A stretch of 64,000 nucleotides of DNA, taken from Poseidonibacter lekithochrous. Lineage in GTDB: Bacteria > Campylobacterota > Campylobacteria > Campylobacterales > Arcobacteraceae. The position numbers and the translations under genes were made by a program. Shown here piece after piece: positions 17,015 to 24,973 of the stretch (positions within the stretch are counted from its first letter, which is position 1; every line of letters begins with the position of its first letter). Under the pieces are notes generated by a model. It was not told the DNA's origin. It ran no database searches and saw nothing but the letters and a program-made list of their open reading frames with translations. Location of the stretch: contig NZ_JAHKQT010000004.1 in the NCBI RefSeq assembly GCF_018861145.1, positions 1-64,000 of the forward strand. The letters are read 5' to 3'.

Positions 17015-17247
17015 TATACTCTCTTACTTTTAATTTCATTCAATATATCCTTACAATATATTTTCTTTTTCATTTTCCCATTATCACCTTCTTTAAAAAT
17101 ACAATGTCTACATTCAGTACCAGCTGTTGTTAAATCTTGGATATCACTTAAAGTTGGTTTATTTCTATCTTCTAATGCAATAATTATTTGTTCAATTGAA
17201 ACATTTTTACAATTGCAAACTTCATATGAGTTATCAAAACCAAGCAT
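17014..17247 (-). CDS. BFD-like [2Fe-2S] protein (first of a tandem pair)
   Basis: A 77-residue protein with VCNCKN at 11-16 and ECRHC near 48-52, the same cysteine plan as its downstream neighbour. Both share the context SYEVC and DLT.AGT. Start overlaps the stop of the DnaJ/TerB gene by one base (TAATG), so the three genes form a coupled set. No bacterioferritin gene is nearby. A role in electron transfer or cluster handling is inferred from the fold alone. Confidence 0.78.
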   Translation of the reverse strand: MLGFDNSYEVCNCKNVSIEQIIIALEDRNKPTLSDIQDLTTAGTECRHCIFKEGDNGKMKKKIYCKDILNEIKSKRV

Positions 17248-18002
17248 TAGTTTCCTCTATCTTTTTTGATTAATTCATAAGCCTCATTTATTTCTTGAAG
17301 TTTTTTTGTTGCTTCATCAATTATATTTTGAGACTCGCCTCGTCCAGACATAATATCAGGATGATGTTGTTTTACTAATTTTCTATAATTTTTCTTAATA
17401 AGCATATCATCATCACTAGCTTTTGATTCTAAAACTTCGTATGCTTTTTCTAAAGAAAGTGCATTTGATGAGGCTTGATTTGAATAAAAAGCTTCAAAAG
17501 TATTGATTAAATTATCAAAATCATGTTTTTTAATTTTTAAAGCATTTGAAATATCCTCAACAATCATTCTCTCAGTTGGTGAAAACTCTTTATCTATAAA
17601 TGCAAGATTTAATAAATACTCCATAATTTTAACACGTTTAGAATAATCAAACTTTGTTAAAGTGTATAAACTTTGACAAATATCTAAGGTATTATCAAAA
17701 CTCTCTTTTTGTTCTTTATATAATATTTTTAATTTTTCTCGTACCTCTTCATTATTTTCAAAATGACTTGAAATATCATTAAAAGTGTGTTTTAATAATT
17801 CAGCTTCTAGTTCACATACTTTTCCATCTGCTTTTGCAACTTTAGCCATTAAAGCTATTAATAAACCTGCTTCATGATTTAATAAATCACCATCGAAATT
17901 TTCTTTATATTTTAAATTAATATTTTTAAACTTTTCTGTTTTATAGTTTTTTGCAATTATATATAATATAAACCCAATAATTAGCAATACAATTATTTTC
18001 AT
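17247..18002 (-). CDS. Membrane-anchored TerB / DnaJ-domain protein (DjlA-like co-chaperone)
   Basis: A 251-residue protein: one N-terminal TM segment (about 3-16), a TerB-like helical domain (about 45-170, with AKADGKVCELEAELL and the FIDKEFSPTE repeat of the motif), and a C-terminal J domain (about 190-250) carrying the HPD tripeptide in KQHHPDIMSG. This is the DjlA architecture. Such proteins present substrates to DnaK at the inner membrane. SD aagga precedes the ATG at 18002. It leads the operon that continues with the BFD-like pair and nadE. Confidence 0.86.
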   Translation of the reverse strand: MKIIVLLIIGFILYIIAKNYKTEKFKNINLKYKENFDGDLLNHEAGLLIALMAKVAKADGKVCELEAELLKHTFNDISSHFENNEEVREKLKILYKEQKESFDNTLDICQSLYTLTKFDYSKRVKIMEYLLNLAFIDKEFSPTERMIVEDISNALKIKKHDFDNLINTFEAFYSNQASSNALSLEKAYEVLESKASDDDMLIKKNYRKLVKQHHPDIMSGRGESQNIIDEATKKLQEINEAYELIKKDRGN

Positions 18003-18145
18003 ACTTTTCCTTAAACTTCTAATTTCTCATATTTTTAATGATTTTATCAAAAAGTAAGTAAAACTACAATCTTGGGAATAAATTCATTTATAATTGATTT
18101 ATATAAGCATGATATAATTTATTAAATTATTCAAAAGGATTGATT

Positions 18146-18589
18146 ATGAAAAAATTGATTATTATTTCCCTCTTAATTTTTAGTTCTACATTGTTTGCAG
18201 ATACTAATATTGGAGTAAGAATTCAAGCACCCATAGGAAATAGCGTAAATGTAAATTTAGATTTTAAATCTGACAACCATAGATATGATAAAAGATATAA
18301 AAATTTTGATTACCAAAGAAATGGATATTATGATGATTATGGATATTTTTTTGGATATTTTGATAGTAGAGGATATTTCTACAATAATATATTTTTTACC
18401 TATAACAGTAAATACAGATATAAAGATAGAATAAATCACAAAAGAAATTTTAGTCCAAAGCATGTTCATTATAGACCTTATAAATATCACAAAGTAAATA
18501 ATTGGAATAAAGCTAGAAATTATAGAAAAGAAAATCAAACAATTTATGGTAAATATTATGATAGAAATCATCACAGAAGAAATAAATAG
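18146..18589 (+). CDS. Secreted Tyr/Arg/His/Asn-rich hypothetical protein
   Basis: From the ATG at 18146 (aaaagga upstream) the product has 147 residues with a signal peptide ending at FAD near residue 19. The mature part is extremely rich in Tyr, Arg, Lys, His, Asn and Phe, strongly basic and low in complexity. No domain is recognised. A TTG two codons earlier is also in frame. It could be an outer-membrane- or surface-associated protein or bind polyanions or metal, but this is speculation. Confidence 0.68.
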   Translation: MKKLIIISLLIFSSTLFADTNIGVRIQAPIGNSVNVNLDFKSDNHRYDKRYKNFDYQRNGYYDDYGYFFGYFDSRGYFYNNIFFTYNSKYRYKDRINHKRNFSPKHVHYRPYKYHKVNNWNKARNYRKENQTIYGKYYDRNHHRRNK

Positions 18590-18656
18590 AAATTAATTAA
18601 TATTTTTGCTCAAATTAGATAAAATCTCAATCTTAAATATACACTGGAGTTATATA

Positions 18657-19094
18657 ATGTTTGGAATGGGCTTTATGGAAATCTTTCTAATCGCAATTGT
18701 TGCGATTATTGCACTTGGACCTGATAAATTACCTACAGCTATGGTTGAAGTAGCAAAGTTTTTGAAAAAGTTTAAATCAGGTGTTGATGATGCTAAATCA
18801 ACTCTTGATAATGAATTAAATATAACAGAGTTAAAAGAAGAAGCAAATAAATTTAAAGCTCAAATATCAGACACAAAAATGTCAATGACAAGTAGCTCTA
18901 AAGTAAATTTAGGTCTTGATGATATTATGAATGATGACTTAAAAAGTGATAAACCAAAAATTAAAAAAGAAAAAAAGAAAAAAGTTGAGAAAACTGAACA
19001 AGTTGAAAAGATAGAAGAAAGCACAAAAGAAGAAAATCCAGCTAATAAATTTAAAGTTAATTTTGAGGATAAAAAGAAAGAGGAAAAAGCTTAA
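18657..19094 (+). CDS. tatB: Sec-independent protein translocase subunit TatB
   Basis: Starting at the ATG at 18657 (SD ggag), the product is 145 residues: one N-terminal TM helix (about 4-21), the ALGPDKLP hinge with the conserved Gly-Pro, an amphipathic helix (KFLKKFKSGVDDAKS), and a Lys/Glu-rich C-terminal tail. An upstream in-frame ATG at 18606 would add 17 polar residues before the TM helix and is rejected. It overlaps tatC by 1 base and forms with it the twin-arginine substrate receptor. No tatA is in the operon; it is commonly elsewhere in this phylum. Confidence 0.9.
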   Translation: MFGMGFMEIFLIAIVAIIALGPDKLPTAMVEVAKFLKKFKSGVDDAKSTLDNELNITELKEEANKFKAQISDTKMSMTSSSKVNLGLDDIMNDDLKSDKPKIKKEKKKKVEKTEQVEKIEESTKEENPANKFKVNFEDKKKEEKA

Positions 19095-19900
19095 TGTTTG
19101 ATGATTTAAAACCACATATTGCAGATTTAAGAAAAAGGTTGATGATCTCTGCATTATCACTTTTTGTATTTTTTATAGCATGTTTTTTCTTTTATGAACC
19201 AATTTTAACATGGATGATGGTTCCAGTTGAAGCGGTACTTCCACCTGATTCAAAAATGGTTGCAGTTGAAATTCAAGAGACATTCTTTACAGCACTTAAA
19301 GTTGCATTCTTCTCAGGATTTATACTTTCACTTCCTGTAATATTCTGGCAATTATGGCTATTTTTAGCACCAGGACTTTATGAGCATGAGAAAAAACTTG
19401 TTGTTCCTTTTGTATTCTTTGCAACACTAATGTTTTTAATTGGGTCTTCTTTTGCTTACTATGTTGTTGTACCTTATGGTTTTGAATTCCTTGTAAACTT
19501 TGGTTCTGCTGTTGTTACAATCTTACCAAGTATTGGTAAATATGTTGGCTTCTTTACAAAACTATTATTTGGTTTTGGTATTGCATTTGAATTACCAGTA
19601 ATAACATTTTTTCTAGCCAAAATTGGTCTTGTTGATGATAAAATGTTAAAAGATTTCTTCAAATATGCAGTTGTTATTATTTTTGTAGTAGCATCACTTC
19701 TAACACCTCCTGATGTAATAACACAATTTTTAATGGCTGGACCATTAATTATTCTTTATGGAGTATCAATTTATATTGCTAAAGTTTTCAATCCGGCACC
19801 TGTTGATGAAGAAGATGACTTTGATGATTTAGATGAAGAGAGTGATGAAAACGAAGATTTAGATGAAATAGACTTTGATAACGAAAAAAAGAGAAAATAA
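19094..19900 (+). CDS. tatC: Sec-independent protein translocase subunit TatC
   Basis: A 268-residue polytopic protein with the six-TM TatC plan and hallmark residues: N-terminal LKPHIADLRKRL, the cytosolic-loop segment FxxPGLYEHEKK, and LLTPPDVITQ near the last helices. It binds twin-arginine signal peptides and nucleates the translocase. The C-terminal ~30 residues form an acidic tail (Asp/Glu runs ending in KKRK) that is longer than in enterobacterial TatC. Start overlaps the tatB stop; queA follows after 5 bp. Confidence 0.95.
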   Translation: MFDDLKPHIADLRKRLMISALSLFVFFIACFFFYEPILTWMMVPVEAVLPPDSKMVAVEIQETFFTALKVAFFSGFILSLPVIFWQLWLFLAPGLYEHEKKLVVPFVFFATLMFLIGSSFAYYVVVPYGFEFLVNFGSAVVTILPSIGKYVGFFTKLLFGFGIAFELPVITFFLAKIGLVDDKMLKDFFKYAVVIIFVVASLLTPPDVITQFLMAGPLIILYGVSIYIAKVFNPAPVDEEDDFDDLDEESDENEDLDEIDFDNEKKRK

Positions 19901-19905
19901 AATAT

Positions 19906-20928
19906 ATGTTAGACCCTTTAAAAACTTCAAGCTATGACTATTTTTTACCAAAAAAGCTCATAGCTTCAAAACCCGTATCCCCAGCAGACAGTGCAAAACT
20001 TTTAGTTTATAATCGAGCTACAAATACAATCACTCACTCTACATTTAAAAACCTTATGGATTTTTTACCTGAAAATATATCAGTTTTTTTAAACGATACT
20101 AAAGTTATAAAAGCAAGAATATTTGGTAAAAAAGAATCTGGTGGAAAAGTTGAGTTATTATTAAATAAACCTCTTTTTATGGACAGATATTTAGTAATGA
20201 TTAGAGGGAAAGTAAATATTGGTATGGTTTTATATTTTGAAGAAAATATAACTGTTAAAGTTTTAGAAATAAATGAAGATGGTACTAGAGTAGTAGAGTT
20301 TTATCAAAATGAAGAAAAACTAGATTTTTTAACATTAGTAGAAACTTTAAATAAAATAGGACATTTACCACTTCCTCATTATATGAATAGAGAAGATAAT
20401 GAAGAAGATAATACAAATTATCAAACACTTTTTGCAAAAAATTATGGAGCAGTTGCAGCTCCAACTGCATCATTACATTTTACGCAAGAGCTATTAGAAA
20501 AAATAAATGATAAATTTGAGGTAAACTATTTAACTCTTCACGTAGGAGCAGGTACTTTTAAACCAGTTGATGCAGAAGATATTTTAAGCCATCCAATGCA
20601 CAGTGAATATTTTGAAATAGGAAGAGAAGCAAAAGAGTCTTTAGATAAAGCTTCTAAGGTTCTAGCAGTTGGTACTACTGTTACACGAACAATTGAATAT
20701 TATGCAAGAAAGAATATGATTGCAGGTGAATGTGATTTATTTTTAAATCCTTCTAATGAACCTATAAAAGTTGATCATTTACTTACAAATTTTCATCTAC
20801 CAAAATCAACACTTATTATGCTAATTGCATCATTTGTAGGATTAGAAAAAACACTAGAGATATATGAAGAAGCTATAAAAGAAGAATATAGATTCTTCTC
20901 TTATGGTGATGGAATGTTAATAATATAA
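19906..20928 (+). CDS. queA: S-adenosylmethionine:tRNA ribosyltransferase-isomerase
   Basis: A 340-residue protein of full QueA length. Visible family motifs: YDYFLPKKLIA at the start, NDTKVIKARI, GAVAAPTASLHFT and HVGAGTFKPV, and the C-terminal LLTNFHLPKSTLIMLIASF. It transfers the ribosyl part of SAM to preQ1 in the wobble position of tRNA, forming epoxyqueuosine. The order tatB-tatC-queA is also found in Campylobacter. Spacing of 5 bp from tatC suggests translation from the same mRNA. Confidence 0.95.
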   Translation: MLDPLKTSSYDYFLPKKLIASKPVSPADSAKLLVYNRATNTITHSTFKNLMDFLPENISVFLNDTKVIKARIFGKKESGGKVELLLNKPLFMDRYLVMIRGKVNIGMVLYFEENITVKVLEINEDGTRVVEFYQNEEKLDFLTLVETLNKIGHLPLPHYMNREDNEEDNTNYQTLFAKNYGAVAAPTASLHFTQELLEKINDKFEVNYLTLHVGAGTFKPVDAEDILSHPMHSEYFEIGREAKESLDKASKVLAVGTTVTRTIEYYARKNMIAGECDLFLNPSNEPIKVDHLLTNFHLPKSTLIMLIASFVGLEKTLEIYEEAIKEEYRFFSYGDGMLII

Positions 20929-20943
20929 AGAGGAATTTACAAG

Positions 20944-21696
20944 ATGGCACATTACGTACTATTTGATACGGAAACTACAGGTAATAAAGACGACGATAGA
21001 GTTATTCAATTTGGTGCAATGATAATTGACCAAAAAGGAAAAGTTGAAGCATATGATGAATTTTGTTCTACTGATGTTGGAATAAAAATTGAAGCTATGG
21101 AAGTACATAACATTACACCTGATATGATTGAAGGTAAAGTAACTGCTACGCAAACAACTTTTTATAAAAAACTTGAAGAGTTAAATTCAAATGAAAACTA
21201 CCTAATTGCTCACAATATTGCTTTTGATATGGGTATGATAAAAAAAGAAGGTTTTGTTAATAACTATAAAGAAATTGATACTTTAAGATGTGCAAAACAC
21301 TTATTTTCAGACCTTCCATATCATAGATTACAATACTTAAGATATGCACTTGATTTATATAAAGTAGAAAAGGCAGAAGCAGCAAAACTTGGTATTACAA
21401 TAAAAGCTCACGATGCATTAGGTGATGTTTTAGTAATGAAACTATTTTTATCAAAACTAGTTGGAAAATGTAGAGAAATTTATCCTGATTATAATCCAAT
21501 GGAAAAACTAGTAGAACTTACAACAACTCCTGTATTTATAAAAACATTTAAATTTGGAAAACATAAAGGCAAAGACGTAGCAGAAGTTGCAAAAGAAGAT
21601 TCAGGATATTTAAACTGGATGAGAACAAATATGGATTTAGATGAAGATTTAAAATATACACTTGATAAAGTTTTAGGAAGTGCAAACCCTTACTAA
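20944..21696 (+). CDS. DEDD-type 3'-5' exonuclease with ExoX-like C-terminal module
   Basis: A 250-residue protein: exonuclease domain at about 1-180 with ExoI FDTETTG (D8, E10), ExoII HNIAFDMG and ExoIII AHDALGDV, and a C-terminal ~60 residues (FGKHKGKDVAEVA...YLNWM) of the DUF3820/ExoX C-terminal type found in exodeoxyribonuclease X-like proteins. It should degrade single-stranded or mismatched 3' ends of DNA or RNA. It follows queA by 15 bp with aagagga as SD and is probably the last gene of the tat operon. Confidence 0.84.
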   Translation: MAHYVLFDTETTGNKDDDRVIQFGAMIIDQKGKVEAYDEFCSTDVGIKIEAMEVHNITPDMIEGKVTATQTTFYKKLEELNSNENYLIAHNIAFDMGMIKKEGFVNNYKEIDTLRCAKHLFSDLPYHRLQYLRYALDLYKVEKAEAAKLGITIKAHDALGDVLVMKLFLSKLVGKCREIYPDYNPMEKLVELTTTPVFIKTFKFGKHKGKDVAEVAKEDSGYLNWMRTNMDLDEDLKYTLDKVLGSANPY

Positions 21697-21787
21697 AACT
21701 AGCATAATTTTATTTGAAGTATATATATAAATAAGATTATATAAATTTCATATAAATTACACTATAATTTCTTAAAAAGGTAATTTA

Positions 21788-23125
21788 GTGAATAGATTCT
21801 CAAGAATTGGTTTTATCCTCGCAGCTGCTGGATCTGCTGTAGGGTTAGGAAATATATGGAAGTTTCCTTATGTTACAGGTGAATATGGTGGTGGAGCTTT
21901 CGTAATAGTTTATTTACTAGCTATTTTATTTATAGGTCTTGTTGTTTTTTTAGCAGAAGCTGTAATTGGACAAAATGCACAAGCAAATGTTGCAACATCA
22001 TTTATTCAAACATCAAAATCTAAAAACCCCAAATGGAAATTTGCAGGAATTATTATTATCACAGGATTAATAATATTATCTTTTTATTCAGTTGTTTTAG
22101 GTTGGATATTAAATTATGTTTTTACTTCCTTTTCAGCTCTTCCAACTGATGCAAAAACTGCTGGTTTAGCTTTTGAAACATTAATATCAAAAGATATAGG
22201 ACTGCAACTATTTTATCATACTCTAATAGCTGGAACTGTTATTTATATAGTTTTAAAAGGTATTAAAGATGGTATTGAAAAAATAAATCTAATTTTAATG
22301 CCTTTATTAGGGATAATTCTATTTGGTCTATTATTATATGCATTATCTCTTGATAGCTTTACAAAAGCTCTTAGTTTTATGTTTACACCTGATTTTTCAA
22401 AGATAGATGAAAATGCATTACTTGCAGCTTTAGGACAAGCCTTCTTTACTCTTTCTTTAGGAGTTGGTACTATTATGACTTATTCAGCTTCACTTGATAA
22501 AGAAGTAAACTTTGTAAAATCTTCTATTCTTGTGGCAATTGTAGATACTTCAATTGCCATAATAGCTGGACTTATAATCTTCTCATTTCTTTTTGAAGCT
22601 GGAGCACAAAGTGCAGCGGGACCGGGACTTGTATTTATATCATTACCTGTAATTTTCTCAGGATGGGGAATATTAGGACAAGTTATTGCTGTTTCATTTT
22701 TCATTGCACTTGTCTTTGCAGGTATCACATCTGCTGTTTCTATGATTGAACCATCATTAATGTATTTTATTGAAAGATTTAATATGACAAGAAGAAAAGC
22801 TACTATTTTATGTGGTGGGACTTTTTATATTTTAGGTATTGTTGCATTACTTTCAATGTCTACTAAATATGGAGCTGATTTAACTTTCTTTGGGAAAAAT
22901 GCTTTTGATTTAATGGACTTTATTACATCATCAATTATGATGCCACTTGCTGCAATTGTGACTTGTATTTTCTTAGGATATTATGTTGATAAAGATTTAC
23001 TTGAAGAAAAGTTTTTAAAACACACTACAAAATTTGTATTTAATATTTGGTATATATTAGTTAAATATATTGTGCCATTTGTTATATTAATATTGTTATT
23101 AAATAAATTGGGAATCTTAAAATAA
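21788..23125 (+). CDS. Sodium-dependent transporter of the neurotransmitter:sodium symporter (SNF) family
   Basis: A 445-residue protein with about 11-12 TM helices. The N-terminal signature RIGFILAAAGSAVGLGNIWKFPY is the classic Na+/substrate site of bacterial NSS proteins such as LeuT and MhsT. It has the LeuT fold and should import amino acids with sodium across the inner membrane; the substrate is not predictable here. GTG start with aaaaagg 7 bp upstream. A perfect hairpin follows the stop. Confidence 0.9.
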   Translation: MNRFSRIGFILAAAGSAVGLGNIWKFPYVTGEYGGGAFVIVYLLAILFIGLVVFLAEAVIGQNAQANVATSFIQTSKSKNPKWKFAGIIIITGLIILSFYSVVLGWILNYVFTSFSALPTDAKTAGLAFETLISKDIGLQLFYHTLIAGTVIYIVLKGIKDGIEKINLILMPLLGIILFGLLLYALSLDSFTKALSFMFTPDFSKIDENALLAALGQAFFTLSLGVGTIMTYSASLDKEVNFVKSSILVAIVDTSIAIIAGLIIFSFLFEAGAQSAAGPGLVFISLPVIFSGWGILGQVIAVSFFIALVFAGITSAVSMIEPSLMYFIERFNMTRRKATILCGGTFYILGIVALLSMSTKYGADLTFFGKNAFDLMDFITSSIMMPLAAIVTCIFLGYYVDKDLLEEKFLKHTTKFVFNIWYILVKYIVPFVILILLLNKLGILK

Positions 23126-23140
23126 AGAGAGAAATAAAAA

Positions 23141-23168
23141 AAGTAAGTAGATTTTAATCTACTTACTT
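23141..23168. terminator. Bidirectional terminator between the SNF symporter and csp
   Basis: A perfect 13-bp stem, aagtaagtagatt / aatctacttactt, with a 2-nt loop. It lies between convergent stop codons; the plus-strand arm is preceded by an A-run, which gives a T-run for the minus-strand transcript. Confidence 0.8.
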
Positions 23169-23176
23169 AGAAAAAC

Positions 23177-23395
23177 TTACAGAATTGTAACGTTTTGAGC
23201 TTGAGGTCCTTTTTGACCTTCACCGATTTCGAAAGACACTTTTTGTCCTTCTTCAAGAGAAACTCTACCATAACCAGTGTTATTGATTTGTCTAAAGTGT
23301 ACGAATACATCATCGCCACCAGTCTCTTGTTGGATAAATCCAAAACCTTTTTCACTATTGAACCATTTTACAGTTCCGTTAACTTGTTCTGCCAT
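23177..23395 (-). CDS. Cold-shock-domain protein (CspA family)
   Basis: From the ATG at 23395 (aagga 8 bp upstream) a 72-residue protein containing a single cold-shock domain with RNP1 KGFGFI and RNP2 DVFVHF. An in-frame ATG nine codons earlier is less likely because the family begins at this point ([13 protein letters not shown]). It binds single-stranded nucleic acid and acts as an RNA chaperone. A leader of roughly 80 nt is predicted from the upstream -10 box, consistent with the long 5' UTRs of csp mRNAs. Confidence 0.93.
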   Translation of the reverse strand: MAEQVNGTVKWFNSEKGFGFIQQETGGDDVFVHFRQINNTGYGRVSLEEGQKVSFEIGEGQKGPQAQNVTIL

Positions 23396-23480
23396 TGCAA
23401 AATCCTTATAATTGTAATACACCTTATTTCTAAAGTGGTCGAAAATAAAAAGTAAATACTATCTATATTTCAGTTAATAA

Positions 23481-23532
23481 AGTATAGCAAAAAAAAATCA
23501 CAATATCAATATTTTTTCACTTTTATAGCAAA
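23481..23532 (-). promoter_or_regulatory. Tandem extended -10 promoters upstream of csp
   Basis: On the minus strand TGCTATACT (-10 at 23481-23486) and a second TGCTATAAA (around 23524-23532) both match the TGnTATAaT extended -10 form. A third TGCTATA-like element, in the same orientation context but inverted, lies at 23566-23582. The proximal box predicts a start near 23474 and a leader of about 79 nt before the csp ATG. Confidence 0.55.
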
Positions 23533-23578
23533 AAAAGGCAATAATTACACTTTTTATGCATAAAAATCGTATATTTTG

Positions 23579-24418
23579 CTATATTTTGATTAGTTCTTTA
23601 TATTCATTATTATTAAATCTTTCTTCAAACCATGAAGGAAGTATTTGAGTTAAGAAGGGGTAAGTTATAAGCATATTACAAAAAACATCATATACACAAG
23701 AGGCATCTTCACTTGCATATTTAACTTGAATATCAGTTAGATTAACATTTTCCCAGTTTGATCTAGAAATTCTTTTAGATTTTTGTAAGTTTTTATTTAA
23801 AAAAAGTAATACACTCTTTTTTGCTCCAATATCATTTGGATATGCCATTTTTGATTTAAACAGCGAACCAAAATCAATACAACATCTAGGTCTTATCCTA
23901 AATTCTTGATATAAAGCCGAGTTATCACCATTTAAACCAATCCCTACTTTTACAATATTTCTATTCGTTAATATATTTAGTAAGGGTTTTATATTTCTAA
24001 TTAAATGAACTTGGAATAAGTAACAATCTGTTGCATTAGACATTTGAATAATTGCTATTGGACTTGGAGGAACACCTTTTTGAAAAATAGGTTTTTGTTC
24101 TGTATCAAATCCAAGAATTTTTGAAGTATTTAATTCTAGAACTGCTTCATTCAGACCTTTTTCATCCTTAATAACATGAACTTTTTTATTTTTCATTGTG
24201 TAGCTAGGTAAGTTTTCATCTGTATAATTATTGATATTATCTAGTTTTGTAATAAAATCAATTAACTTATATGTTTTCTCATCAAAAGATTCTGACACAT
24301 TTTCAAAAGCATTTGAAACAGCTTTTTCTATTTCTTCACCAGCTTTAGTACCACAAATTTTCTTTATTAAATCTACTCTACTCTTGTTTATAAATGACTC
24401 TGATATATCTATCTTCAA
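23579..24418 (-). CDS. RNase D-like DEDDy 3'-5' exonuclease domain protein
   Basis: A 279-residue protein. The N-terminal ~85 residues are not recognised; the rest is a DEDDy exonuclease domain with ExoI GFDTEQKP (D and E), ExoII KVGIGLNGDNSALY and ExoIII YASEDASCVYDVF (Tyr and Asp). There is no HRDC domain, so it is shorter than true RNase D (about 370-390). It would trim 3' ends of structured RNA or DNA. Start is TTG at 24418 with ggaga 7 bp upstream. The RNA candidate upstream on the same strand ends 113 bp before this start. Confidence 0.8.
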   Translation of the reverse strand: MKIDISESFINKSRVDLIKKICGTKAGEEIEKAVSNAFENVSESFDEKTYKLIDFITKLDNINNYTDENLPSYTMKNKKVHVIKDEKGLNEAVLELNTSKILGFDTEQKPIFQKGVPPSPIAIIQMSNATDCYLFQVHLIRNIKPLLNILTNRNIVKVGIGLNGDNSALYQEFRIRPRCCIDFGSLFKSKMAYPNDIGAKKSVLLFLNKNLQKSKRISRSNWENVNLTDIQVKYASEDASCVYDVFCNMLITYPFLTQILPSWFEERFNNNEYKELIKI

Positions 24419-24532
24419 AAAATCTCCAAAATTTATACTTTAATGCAATAATATCTAAAACTATTTAAATAACACGCTTAAGTTCTATATTTATTAACTA
24501 GTTTTTAAAAGTCTAAATAAATGGGGCATTAA

Positions 24533-24569
24533 AAAAGGGAGATTAACATATTTAGTCAATCTCCCTTTT
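24533..24569 (-). terminator. Intrinsic terminator of the small RNA
   Basis: A perfect 12-bp stem, aaaagggagatt / aatctccctttt, with a 13-nt loop. In the minus direction it is followed by T residues (ctttttt to 24531) and is a canonical rho-independent terminator; in the plus direction the T-run is shorter. Confidence 0.8.
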
Positions 24570-24652
24570 ATTCATACTCTAGTTAAATAAGACATTTATT
24601 TAACTTATCACTACTACAGTGATTTAAATTATTATATTAGTTTGTAACAATA

Positions 24653-24676
24653 CTAAAAATGTGAAACCTTCGTCAT
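24653..24676 (-). CDS. Possible leader peptide MTKVSHF
   Basis: ATG at 24676, seven codons and TAG, preceded by a near-perfect SD ggaggt (24681-24686) at 4-nt spacing, in a short predicted RNA. The strength of the SD relative to the ORF length is the main evidence. No run of a single amino acid that would suggest classical attenuation is present. Confidence 0.4.
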   Translation of the reverse strand: MTKVSHF

Positions 24677-24705
24677 TTGCACCTCCGTATTATTTGTGTA
24701 TTGAC

Positions 24706-24711
24706 ATTATA
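24706..24711 (-). promoter_or_regulatory. Extended -10 promoter of the small RNA
   Basis: The minus strand reads TGTTATAAT, a full match to the TGn-TATAAT extended -10. The start would be about 7 nt further, near 24699. Confidence 0.55.
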
Positions 24712-24778
24712 ACATCTTTTTAAATTAAAGTTAGCTTAAATTTAGTATTGTTTTTATAAAATACTAAAAAGGATTATA

Positions 24779-24949
24779 ATGTTTTTAAATACTATTAAAA
24801 AAATATTTACAAAAGAAGAGGTATTTGAATGTATCATTTGGGATGGAAAAACAATGAAATATCAAGATCTAACTCAAAAACAAATCGATGAAATAAACAA
24901 TAACCCAGAATGCAAAGACTGGACAATTACACTAAAAGATGAGTGTTAA
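24779..24949 (+). CDS. Small hypothetical protein (56 aa)
   Basis: An ORF of 56 codons with ATG at 24779, strong SD aaaagga at 6-nt spacing, and an upstream tataaaat box. The product starts with an amphipathic segment (MFLNTIKKIF), then WDGKTMKYQDLT and a C-terminal CKDWTITLKDEC. It contains two Trp and three Cys and has no known domain. It fills the gap before aat and has no alternative frame of comparable quality, so it is likely a real small gene. Confidence 0.65.
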   Translation: MFLNTIKKIFTKEEVFECIIWDGKTMKYQDLTQKQIDEINNNPECKDWTITLKDEC

Positions 24950-24973
24950 TAATAATTAAGATAAAATAATATC

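Larger units (their letters stand above)
24531..24699 (-). ncRNA. Candidate structured small RNA with a seven-residue leader ORF
   Basis: On the minus strand a consensus extended -10 predicts transcription from about 24699. The RNA would carry a strong SD and a tiny ORF (24653-24676), then a 6-bp hairpin (24607-24623), a perfect 10-bp hairpin (24581-24605) and an intrinsic terminator (24533-24569) with six T residues ending at 24531. All elements are in one orientation and leave almost no unstructured spacer in the 3' half. I know of no family that matches. It may act as a regulatory RNA, or as an attenuator for the RNase D-like gene whose start is 113 bp downstream. Confidence 0.5.

Noticed and set aside
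18606-18656. N-terminal extension of TatB
   Set aside because: It would put polar residues before the membrane helix; the ATG at 18657 has ggag upstream and matches TatB.
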